Positions 1 through 5,202 of a DNA stretch of 5,202 nt are shown here, piece after piece. The notes beneath the pieces were generated by a model that was given only the letters and a program-made list of their open reading frames with translations, searched no databases and had not been told where the DNA came from. The stretch spans positions 1-5,202 of the forward strand of contig CAKPKZ010000109.1 in assembly GCA_934167435.1 (NCBI GenBank), given 5' to 3'. Origin of the DNA: an uncultured Clostridia bacterium (GTDB lineage: Bacteria; Bacillota; Clostridia; TANB77; CAG-508). The position numbers were made by a program, and so were the translations under genes. Position 1 is the stretch's first letter; the number at the start of each line of letters is the position of its first letter.

Positions 1-193
1 TTCCTCCTATTGTTTTTTCTGATATAGTTACAACATAATATAGTTGTCCATTATTAGTAACAAATCCATTTTCATTACCTTCATCTTTAATGCTTAACTC
101 ACATGTTGTTGCATATACAGTGCTATTAAAAAATAAAATTCCAAATATTATTATAAAAAACATAAACATAATATTACATTTGTAATTCTTCAT
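1..193 (-). CDS. Exported protein, N-terminal 64 residues (3' part beyond window); possibly cohesin-like
   Basis: An open frame runs from the ATG at 191-193 to the left edge without a stop, one base after the stop of the cohesin-like gene and behind a good AGGAG site. The first 28 residues look like a signal peptide: MKNYKCN, then a strongly hydrophobic Ile/Phe core, then a likely cleavage STVYA/TTCE. The mature part starts with TTCELSIKDEGNENG and then a probable strand, GQLYYVVTISEKTIGG. A short acidic or polar opening followed by a VVTIS strand and a Gly-rich turn is how cohesin-like domains often begin, so this may be a second cohesin-like surface protein. Too little is visible to be sure, and any exported beta-sandwich protein is possible. 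Codon use and AT content match the two genes before it. Confidence 0.78.
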   Translation of the reverse strand, partial: MKNYKCNIMFMFFIIIFGILFFNSTVYATTCELSIKDEGNENGFVTNNGQLYYVVTISEKTIGG

Positions 194-194
194 A

Positions 195-749
195 CTATTT
201 TTCTCCTGTTTTCTTTAATTTTATTATAATAGCAATGATTATTGCTATTATAATAATTGTTATTAAGATTATGTTAACTTTGAATTGTTTTCCTATTAAT
301 AAACATTTCTCTTCTTTTTTAAAATCAACATTACTACTAATTGTTGTTAAAGTAATTTTTTCATTTATTAATTTAACGTTTTCTTTAACTTTAAACTTAA
401 CTTTTATTAAATTGTTTTTTTCTCTTCCTTTTAATGTATTTATAATAAAATTTCCATCTTTATCTATAGTTACATTTGATATATCTTCACCTATATCTAC
501 TTTAGCTAATTCTTCATAATACTCATCTCTTATTAATTGAATCTTTTCTTCATTAAAGTTTAATTTACATTGGATTGTAACATTGTCCTCAGCAGATTCT
601 AATTTAATTGTAACGCTAAATTCGTCTCCAGGGCCTATTTTTGTTAAATCATCTTGTGTATACATTTGTACTTCATTTGCATTTACTGTCGTATTTGTAA
701 GTAATATTATAGCAATATTTATAAATAGTATTATAAAAATTTTTTTCAT
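195..749 (-). CDS. Membrane-anchored protein with a cohesin-like extracellular domain
   Basis: This 184-residue protein has a signal peptide at 1-24 (MKK start, cleavage TVNA/NEVQ), an extracellular domain at about 25-155, a very Ile-rich transmembrane helix at about 158-177, and a short positive cytoplasmic tail (KLKKTGEK). The domain has the sequence habit of cohesins and related beta-sandwich domains. It has PGDEFSVTIKL near its start, then a strand and turn NVTIQCKLNFNEEKIQLI, like the cohesin pattern that ends in YDP and a hydrophobic strand. Further on is NLIKVKFKVKENV, like the conserved Phe-Lys-Val strand. At about 130 residues it is slightly short for a cohesin of about 140-150. Cys62 and Cys149 could pair. 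By family knowledge cohesins bind dockerins; that this one binds the neighbouring multi-dockerin protein is inference. Another carrier-type beta-sandwich is the main alternative. The ATG is supported by a good AGGAG, one base after the preceding stop codon. Confidence 0.85.
   Translation of the reverse strand: MKKIFIILFINIAIILLTNTTVNANEVQMYTQDDLTKIGPGDEFSVTIKLESAEDNVTIQCKLNFNEEKIQLIRDEYYEELAKVDIGEDISNVTIDKDGNFIINTLKGREKNNLIKVKFKVKENVKLINEKITLTTISSNVDFKKEEKCLLIGKQFKVNIILITIIIIAIIIAIIIKLKKTGEK
203..207 (-). promoter_or_regulatory. Ribosome binding site of the third operon gene, inside the end of the cohesin-like gene
   Basis: The minus-strand AGGAG lies 9 bases before the ATG at 191-193. It overlaps the last codons of the preceding gene (ACA GGA GAA AAA TAG). 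The arrangement copies the junction at 750 and supports both the start codon and translational coupling. Confidence 0.82.
221..256. repeat. Perfect 16-bp inverted repeat with 4-base loop
   Basis: On the plus strand the arm TTATTATAATAGCAAT (221-236) is followed by GATT (237-240) and by the exact reverse complement (241-256). It lies in the part of the cohesin-like gene that encodes the Ile/Ala transmembrane helix. In the minus-strand mRNA the hairpin ends 13 bases before the AGGAG of the next gene. The bases after it are A-rich and not a U tract, so it is not a typical terminator. It may be an RNA processing, stability or translation control hairpin, or a by-product of repetitive Ile codons. 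Confidence 0.85.
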
Positions 750-750
750 T

Positions 751-2820
751 TTATTTTGCTCCTAATTCACTATATTCTACTAACATTGCAACATAATTCA
801 TAAGAAGAGCACTGTCACTTGTATCTATAACTCCATCGTTAACTACATCTGCAGCCTTAATTTGAGTTTGTGTTAATGGATTTGCGTCTTTATTCATTAT
901 ATACATATTTAATGCAACTACATCTGCTACATTTACTTCTCCATCTGAATTAACATCTCCTAATTTATATTCATAATTAATTGCACTTGCTTGTTCCAAT
1001 TGTACTTCTGAATATCCATCGTCATTGTAATCTGTTTTGTATAAAACTTTTGCCATTTCTATGGCGTCATATAAATCAACTTTTCCGTCTCCTGTAATAT
1101 CACCTTTAGTTGTTTCTATAGTCTTCCCATTTGGTAATAATGACTTTGCTATTTCTTCAACGTCTGTTAAGTCCATAAATCCGTCTCCATTTACATCTCC
1201 TTGTTTGTCTTTTCCAACTTCAATAAAATAAGTACTTGATAATAAAGCTGATCTATATTTATATGGTGAAGTACTGTCCTTTTTTTTGCTGTCTAATGTT
1301 CCATTTTCTTCATTTAGTGCATTTATTATTGTGGCAACATCATATATATCTACTTTTCCATCTCTATTAGCATCCATTCTTCCACTTAGTGCCCCTCCCT
1401 TTGTTGTAAATTCTGCTATAAGTTCTGCATCGTATCTGTCTATAATTCCGTCTTGATTAACATCTCCATTAATACCTTCTGGAACTTTAAAATATGCTGT
1501 ATTATTAGTATCTCCATTATATAACATTTGTGTTATGGCAATTTGATCGTATATATCTATTTTTCCATCACCATTTATATCGCCTTTTTTGTCATTTTTT
1601 GTACTTAATGTTTTTATTTGAAAAATATCATCTATGTTTATAATTCCATCTTTGTTTACATCTGCTTTATTGTTTCCTGATAGTTTTATGTACAACAAGT
1701 ATGCTGGATTTTGTGTTTTTAATGCTTTTTGTATACATTCTTTGTCTTTATTATCTTTTCTTCCATCTCCGTTTATATCCTGATATTTGCTAACGTCTGT
1801 TATTAAATAGTCATGCATATTTATAACTTTGTCTTCGTTTATATCCCCATGTAAATTCATGTTGTTTACTTTTATAAAATTAACATACATAAGATCTTGG
1901 TTATTTATTGCTTTTTTTAAATCTTCTATGTCTGTGTTATTTGCTACTCCGTCTCCATTTATATCTTTTAAATTTTTAGTTAATTCTTCAACATCTAAAC
2001 TGTCAACTCTCAAATCTCCATTTATGTCTGCAATTGTATCTTTTTTTACTAAAATGAATTTTTCAACTTTGCTTATTTCTTTGTTTTTTACTTTATCATA
2101 ATTCATAGTAGTTGTTGTATTTTCTTGTATGCAATCTATTTTTCCTCCTGTTATTGATTCGCATGTAATTGTTTTTTCACAGTCATCTACATTATTTATT
2201 TTTATTTTATATGTTAATGATTTTCCTTTATTATCACAGGCATAATATGCTAATTTTCTTGTTTCTTCACCAATTTTTACTTTTACTATAGGTGCTTTTT
2301 CCACTTTTACTGCGTTATCTAGTTCTATATTTATATAATAAGTACCATGCTTGTCCATCTTTGATGTAATATTTGTTGCATTTACTGTTATTGGTGTTAA
2401 TTGTTTTGCCGGTTCAGGAATTTCTACATTTTCTGAAGAATAGTATGGATTAGTTGAATTGTAACTTTCATTCATAATATATGTTTCTGAATTTTCTGTT
2501 TCTCTTTTATATTCTGTAACCATACGTGAAAAACTTCCACTATAATTTTTACTACTATAATTATAGTTAATTGTAACTGAGTATCCATAAGTTATTTCAT
2601 ATATATCTTTTTTACTATCTGAGTATTTTAATCTTTTTGATATGGTTTCTAAATGATTACATTTTATATCTTTTATTCTACTAGCATTAGATCCCACTTT
2701 TGATTTTGCATCAATTATTGCACCTTCATATGCACTTGTTTCAGCTTCTACTTTTGTAGTATTGACTAACATTATTAGTAGTACAATGCTAATAATAACC
2801 TTTAAAATTTTTTTAATCAT
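751..2820 (-). CDS. Secreted multi-dockerin protein with six tandem dockerin-type modules
   Basis: This is a 689-residue exported protein with a signal peptide at 1-26 (two Lys, hydrophobic core, predicted cleavage KVEA/ETSA). Residues 27-135 are Ser/Tyr/Asn-rich and I do not recognise them. Residues about 143-250 resemble a bacterial Ig-like domain (pattern YYINIELDNAV, APIVKVKIG, then SLTYKIKINNVD) and hold four of the protein's six cysteines (195, 214, 220, 230). From 265 to the end there are twelve 12-residue calcium loops of dockerin type, DxNxDGxxDxxD, each followed by a short amphipathic helix, grouped as six pairs. No catalytic domain, sortase signal, S-layer domain or transmembrane segment is visible, so an adaptor or scaffold role outside the membrane is more likely than an enzyme. 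It is the first gene of the operon. Its stop is one base from the start of the cohesin-like gene, the natural partner candidate. Alternatively, the loops may simply be calcium-stabilised structural repeats. Confidence 0.92.
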   Translation of the reverse strand: MIKKILKVIISIVLLIMLVNTTKVEAETSAYEGAIIDAKSKVGSNASRIKDIKCNHLETISKRLKYSDSKKDIYEITYGYSVTINYNYSSKNYSGSFSRMVTEYKRETENSETYIMNESYNSTNPYYSSENVEIPEPAKQLTPITVNATNITSKMDKHGTYYINIELDNAVKVEKAPIVKVKIGEETRKLAYYACDNKGKSLTYKIKINNVDDCEKTITCESITGGKIDCIQENTTTTMNYDKVKNKEISKVEKFILVKKDTIADINGDLRVDSLDVEELTKNLKDINGDGVANNTDIEDLKKAINNQDLMYVNFIKVNNMNLHGDINEDKVINMHDYLITDVSKYQDINGDGRKDNKDKECIQKALKTQNPAYLLYIKLSGNNKADVNKDGIINIDDIFQIKTLSTKNDKKGDINGDGKIDIYDQIAITQMLYNGDTNNTAYFKVPEGINGDVNQDGIIDRYDAELIAEFTTKGGALSGRMDANRDGKVDIYDVATIINALNEENGTLDSKKKDSTSPYKYRSALLSSTYFIEVGKDKQGDVNGDGFMDLTDVEEIAKSLLPNGKTIETTKGDITGDGKVDLYDAIEMAKVLYKTDYNDDGYSEVQLEQASAINYEYKLGDVNSDGEVNVADVVALNMYIMNKDANPLTQTQIKAADVVNDGVIDTSDSALLMNYVAMLVEYSELGAK
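759..763 (-). promoter_or_regulatory. Ribosome binding site of the cohesin-like gene, inside the end of the upstream gene
   Basis: The minus-strand AGGAG lies 9 bases before the ATG at 747-749. It overlaps the last sense codons of the multi-dockerin gene (GGA GCA AAA TAA). Ribosomes finishing the upstream gene would cover this site, which suggests translational coupling. Confidence 0.82.
778..2028 (-). repeat. Array of twelve dockerin-type calcium loops (six modules) within the 689-residue protein
   Basis: The loops run between these residues: 265-276, 286-297; 326-337, 348-359; 387-398, 414-425; 453-464, 483-494; 542-553, 574-585; 622-633, 658-669. The six modules lie at about 1906-2028, 1720-1845, 1519-1662, 1312-1464, 1039-1197 and 778-957. 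All twelve keep Asp at loop positions 1, 5 and 12 and Asp or Asn at 9. Ten have Asn at 3 and ten have Gly at 6. Most modules are preceded by a short aromatic, strand-like segment (for example YVNFIKV, YLLYIKL, YFKVPEG, YFIEVG). The copies have diverged, so this is an old protein repeat and not a recent DNA duplication. A possible degenerate extra loop begins at Asp597 but lacks the Asp at position 12. Confidence 0.93.
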
Positions 2821-2829
2821 TTTATTTTT

Positions 2830-2834
2830 CCCCT
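2830..2834 (-). promoter_or_regulatory. Ribosome binding site of the multi-dockerin gene
   Basis: The minus-strand sequence AGGGG sits 9 bases before the ATG at 2818-2820. It supports this start, which is also the one that gives a complete signal peptide. It is a less perfect site than the AGGAG in front of the two downstream genes. Confidence 0.7.
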
Positions 2835-2855
2835 TTTATTAATTTTTACAGTATT

Positions 2856-2884
2856 ATTTTATTTTAACCAAAATTTAAAGTCAA
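2856..2884 (-). promoter_or_regulatory. Sigma-A type promoter of the dockerin/cohesin-like operon
   Basis: On the minus strand there is a -35 box TTGACT (2879-2884), a 17-base spacer, and a -10 box TAAAAT (2856-2861). Each hexamer differs from the housekeeping consensus at one position, and the spacer is optimal. It lies downstream of the ileS terminator and about 35 bases upstream of the ATG at 2820. The predicted leader is short, roughly 25-30 bases, with no room for a riboswitch. The operon is therefore likely transcribed independently of ileS. No clear operator is visible. Confidence 0.82.
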
Positions 2885-2940
2885 TATTTTTTCTATATTT
2901 AATATAAATGTAACACAATTGTAATATTTAATATTTTTTA

Positions 2941-2979
2941 TAAAATAAGAGATGACAATTTTTTAATAATTGCCACCTC
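2941..2979 (-). terminator. Rho-independent terminator of ileS
   Basis: Read on the minus strand, GAGGTGGCAATT and AATTGTCATCTC form a 12-bp stem around a 7-base loop (ATTAAAA). The stem is followed by the T-rich run TTATTTTA. Two of the pairs are G-U, so the hairpin is fully paired only as minus-strand RNA; the plus-strand transcript would have A-C mismatches there. It starts 26 bases after the ileS stop codon. It should stop ileS transcription before the next operon. Confidence 0.88.
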
Positions 2980-3004
2980 ATTATAATGTGATACATTTAT
3001 AATA

Positions 3005-5202
3005 TTATATTTTTTCTACATCAATTTTTATATTTTCTCCATTTATATTTGTATCTATATAGTTTTGTCTTGGTTTATTATATATAATATCTACTGCAAG
3101 GGTATCATGTTTAATTTCTTCTTCATGTTTTTTTATAACATTTTCTATTACAGAGTTATTATCAACATATAAATTAATTTTATCTAGTACTTCAAAACCT
3201 TTTTCTTTTCTCATGTTTTGAACTTTAGATAATACTTCTCTTACATAGCCTTCTTCTTTTAATTCTGGTGTAATGTGTGTGTCTAATACAACACCTATTT
3301 CTCCTTCACCTGCAAATGCAAATCCGTCTTTTCCATTCATTGTTATTAATAAGTTTTCTGAATTTAAACCAATTTGTGTGTCATCTATTTCAATATATTC
3401 TACTCCACCCATTTTTACTGTGTTTGCTAAGTCCATTTGATTTTTCTTAGCTATTTCTTGTTTTATTCTAGGAATTAATCTTCCGTATTCTTTTCCTAAT
3501 ACTGGTAGATTTGGTTTAATTTCAAAGTTTACGTAGTCTGACATTTCTGCTCCTAGTTCAACTTTTTTTACATTTAATTCTTCTTTTACAATGTCTGAAT
3601 AATATTCTGGTAAAGTATCTACAGATATTAACATTTCTGATAATGGTTGTCTGTTTTTAATATTTACTGAATTTCTTGCACTTCTTCCTAGTTTTACTAT
3701 TGTGTATGCTAAGTCCATTTCTTGTTCTAATTTCTTGTCAACTTCTGTTTCATTGTATTCTGGCCAAGAACATAAATGTACACTTTCTGGTGCTGTTTTA
3801 TCTAATCCTACAACTAAGTTTTGATAAATTTCATCTGTTATAAATGGTACAAATGGTGCTGATATTTTGCTTAGTGCTACTAATACTTTGTATAATGTTA
3901 CATATGCTCCTATTTTTTCATCTGTTAATTCTTGACTCCAAAATCTTTCTCTGTTTCTACGTACATACCAATTTGAAAGTTCGTCTGTAAAACTCTCAAT
4001 TTGAAGTGCTGCACTTGTTATATCATATTTTTCTAGTTTTTCGTCTACTTCTTTTATTAATGTATTTAATTTTGAAATTATCCATTTATCCATTATATTT
4101 GTAATTTTAAAGTCATTGTATTTTAATGGGTTAAATTGGTCTATTTCTGCATATAGAACGTAGAATGAGTATACATTCCATAATGTACTTAAAAATCCTC
4201 TTTGTGTTTCTTGTACATTTTCTAGTCCTAATCTTGTTGGTAACCATGGACTACTGCATGTATAGAAATGCCATCTTGTAGCATCTGCTCCAACTTCGTT
4301 TAATAATACCATTGGATCTACTCCATTACCTTTTGATTTTGACATTTTTTGTCCTTTTGAGTCTAGTACGTGTCCTAATACTATACAGTTTTCAAATGGC
4401 GTTCTTCCAAATAATGCTGTTCCTATGGCTGTTAATGTGTAGAACCATCCTCTTGTTTGATCTATTGCTTCTGATATGAATTGCGCTGGGAAGTTTTTCT
4501 CAAATAAGTCTTGGTTTTCAAATGGGTAATGTAATTGTGCAAATGGCATTGAACCAGAGTCAAACCAGCAGTCTATAACTTCTTTTGCTCTTGTCATTTT
4601 TTTACCACATTTTGGACATTTTAAATGTACATTATCAATATATGGTTTGTGTAATTCGATATCTTCTGGACAGTCTATTGCTTTTTCTTTTAATTCTGCA
4701 ATGCTTCCAATACATTCTTGATGCCCACAATTTTCATCTTCACAAGTCCAAATTGGAAGTGGTGTTCCCCAATATCTATCTCTTGAAATTCCCCAATCTA
4801 TTACGTTTTCTAAGAATTTTCCAAATCTTCCTGTTCTAATTGTGTCTGGATACCAATTTACTTTATTATTGTTTTCAACTAATTCATCTCTTAGCTTACT
4901 CATTGCAACAAACCAACTTTCTTTTGGATAGTAAAGAAGTGGTGTGTCACATCTCCAACAGTGTGGGTATGAGTGCATATGTTTTTCTTTGCTAAATAGT
5001 TTATTTTTGCTTGCTAACCATTTACAAATATCTTCGTTACAATCTCTAACAAATTTACCTGCCCATGGTTCTACTTCTTGCACAAATTTTCCTGACTTAT
5101 CAACTAAGTTTACAAATGCAATTCCATTTTGTTTTGCAACCAAACTGTCATCTTCTCCATATGCTGGTGCAATATGAACAATTCCTGTACCATCTGTTAA
5201 TG
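3005..5202 (-). CDS. ileS: Isoleucyl-tRNA synthetase, C-terminal 731 residues (5' end beyond window)
   Basis: This cytoplasmic class Ia enzyme charges tRNA-Ile with isoleucine and hydrolyses misattached valine. The frame is open to the right edge, so the true start lies outside; the TTG at 5143 is an internal Leu codon, not a start. Residues are numbered from the first complete codon (5198-5200). The first residues hold the end of the CP1 editing domain (GTGIVHIAPAYGEDD), with the His and last Asp at the positions known to matter for editing. Next come the PHCWRC pair (Cys81, Cys84), the ISRDRYWGTPLPIW strand, and further cysteines at 153/158 and 195/198, probably zinc ligands. The KMSKS loop is at 285-289 (bases 4334-4348). 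The anticodon-binding helical domain is at about 370-520, and a C-terminal region with the ITPELKEEGYVREVLSKVQN block follows. This tail, and an expected full length of about 1,040 residues, fit the eukaryote-like (type 2) IleRS. No frameshift is visible. It is monocistronic at this end, with a terminator directly downstream. Confidence 0.97.
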   Translation of the reverse strand, partial: LTDGTGIVHIAPAYGEDDSLVAKQNGIAFVNLVDKSGKFVQEVEPWAGKFVRDCNEDICKWLASKNKLFSKEKHMHSYPHCWRCDTPLLYYPKESWFVAMSKLRDELVENNNKVNWYPDTIRTGRFGKFLENVIDWGISRDRYWGTPLPIWTCEDENCGHQECIGSIAELKEKAIDCPEDIELHKPYIDNVHLKCPKCGKKMTRAKEVIDCWFDSGSMPFAQLHYPFENQDLFEKNFPAQFISEAIDQTRGWFYTLTAIGTALFGRTPFENCIVLGHVLDSKGQKMSKSKGNGVDPMVLLNEVGADATRWHFYTCSSPWLPTRLGLENVQETQRGFLSTLWNVYSFYVLYAEIDQFNPLKYNDFKITNIMDKWIISKLNTLIKEVDEKLEKYDITSAALQIESFTDELSNWYVRRNRERFWSQELTDEKIGAYVTLYKVLVALSKISAPFVPFITDEIYQNLVVGLDKTAPESVHLCSWPEYNETEVDKKLEQEMDLAYTIVKLGRSARNSVNIKNRQPLSEMLISVDTLPEYYSDIVKEELNVKKVELGAEMSDYVNFEIKPNLPVLGKEYGRLIPRIKQEIAKKNQMDLANTVKMGGVEYIEIDDTQIGLNSENLLITMNGKDGFAFAGEGEIGVVLDTHITPELKEEGYVREVLSKVQNMRKEKGFEVLDKINLYVDNNSVIENVIKKHEEEIKHDTLAVDIIYNKPRQNYIDTNINGENIKIDVEKI

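Noticed and set aside
235..519. Plus-strand open frame of 94 codons rich in hydrophobic residues
   Set aside because: It lies opposite the cohesin-like gene, has no ribosome binding site, and its hydrophobicity comes from the complement of AT-rich Ile/Lys/Asn codons. The other plus-strand frames at 583, 1037, 1829, 4585 and 4944 are rejected for the same kind of reason.
778..2028. Recurring plus-strand motif such as CCATTTATATC at irregular spacing, considered as a CRISPR or DNA repeat
   Set aside because: These are the codons for the conserved calcium loop (Asp-Ile-Asn-Gly). The copies differ and the spacing follows the protein modules, so it is a coding repeat.
2554..2567. 14-base palindrome ACTATAATTATAGT inside the multi-dockerin gene
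   Set aside because: It encodes Tyr/Asn/Ser codons in a low-complexity stretch, is short, and has no loop or context suggesting function.
751..2820. Multi-dockerin protein as a cellulosomal enzyme
   Set aside because: No glycoside hydrolase, esterase, lyase or carbohydrate-binding motif can be seen in residues 27-260, which look like adhesion-type or Ig-like sequence.
2900..2925. Direct repeat of TTACA eleven bases apart upstream of the operon promoter
   Set aside because: Five-base repeats in such AT-rich DNA are expected by chance, and no known regulator site is recognised.
2973..3000. Perfect TATAAT on the minus strand just after ileS, as a second promoter
   Set aside because: No -35-like hexamer is present 16-18 bases upstream, and transcripts starting there would run straight into the terminator.
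2981..3002. Imperfect palindrome TTATAATG...CATTTATAA between the ileS stop and its terminator
   Set aside because: It is very AT-rich, has one unpaired base in the arms, and matches no operator I know. It lies upstream of the terminator, where a regulator site for the next operon would be less expected.

Overview
The window looks like a chromosomal fragment of a very AT-rich, Gram-positive-type bacterium, most likely an anaerobic member of the Clostridia. The reasons are the A/T-ending codons, the AGGAG-type ribosome binding sites, signal peptides with Lys-rich N-termini, and dockerin-type calcium repeats. No finer placement is possible from the sequence alone. All four recognisable genes lie on the minus strand, so the window reads from right to left.

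Right part (3005-5202): the C-terminal 731 residues of isoleucyl-tRNA synthetase (ileS), of the longer type resembling eukaryotic enzymes. It enters from beyond the right edge and ends in a strong Rho-independent terminator (about 2941-2979). The 184-base gap that follows carries this terminator and a near-consensus sigma-A promoter (TTGACT, 17 bases, TAAAAT) for the next genes.

Left part (1-2820): a compact three-gene operon of exported proteins, with one base between successive genes. Gene 1 is a secreted 689-residue protein. It has an unassigned N-terminal region, an Ig-like region, and then twelve dockerin-type calcium loops arranged as six tandem modules; no enzyme domain is visible. Gene 2 is a 184-residue protein with a signal peptide, one domain with cohesin-like sequence features, and a C-terminal transmembrane anchor. 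Gene 3 is cut by the left edge; its visible 64 residues are a signal peptide and the start of a mature domain that may also be cohesin-like.

Taken together, the operon looks like a small cohesin/dockerin-type, calcium-dependent surface assembly. A membrane-anchored receptor could hold a multivalent secreted adaptor in place, without the enzymes and large scaffoldin of a cellulosome. The dockerin repeats are seen directly. The cohesin assignment rests on motif-level resemblance, and the interaction between the proteins is inferred. A perfect 16-bp inverted repeat in the transmembrane-coding part of gene 2, just upstream of the gene 3 start, may be an RNA control or processing element.
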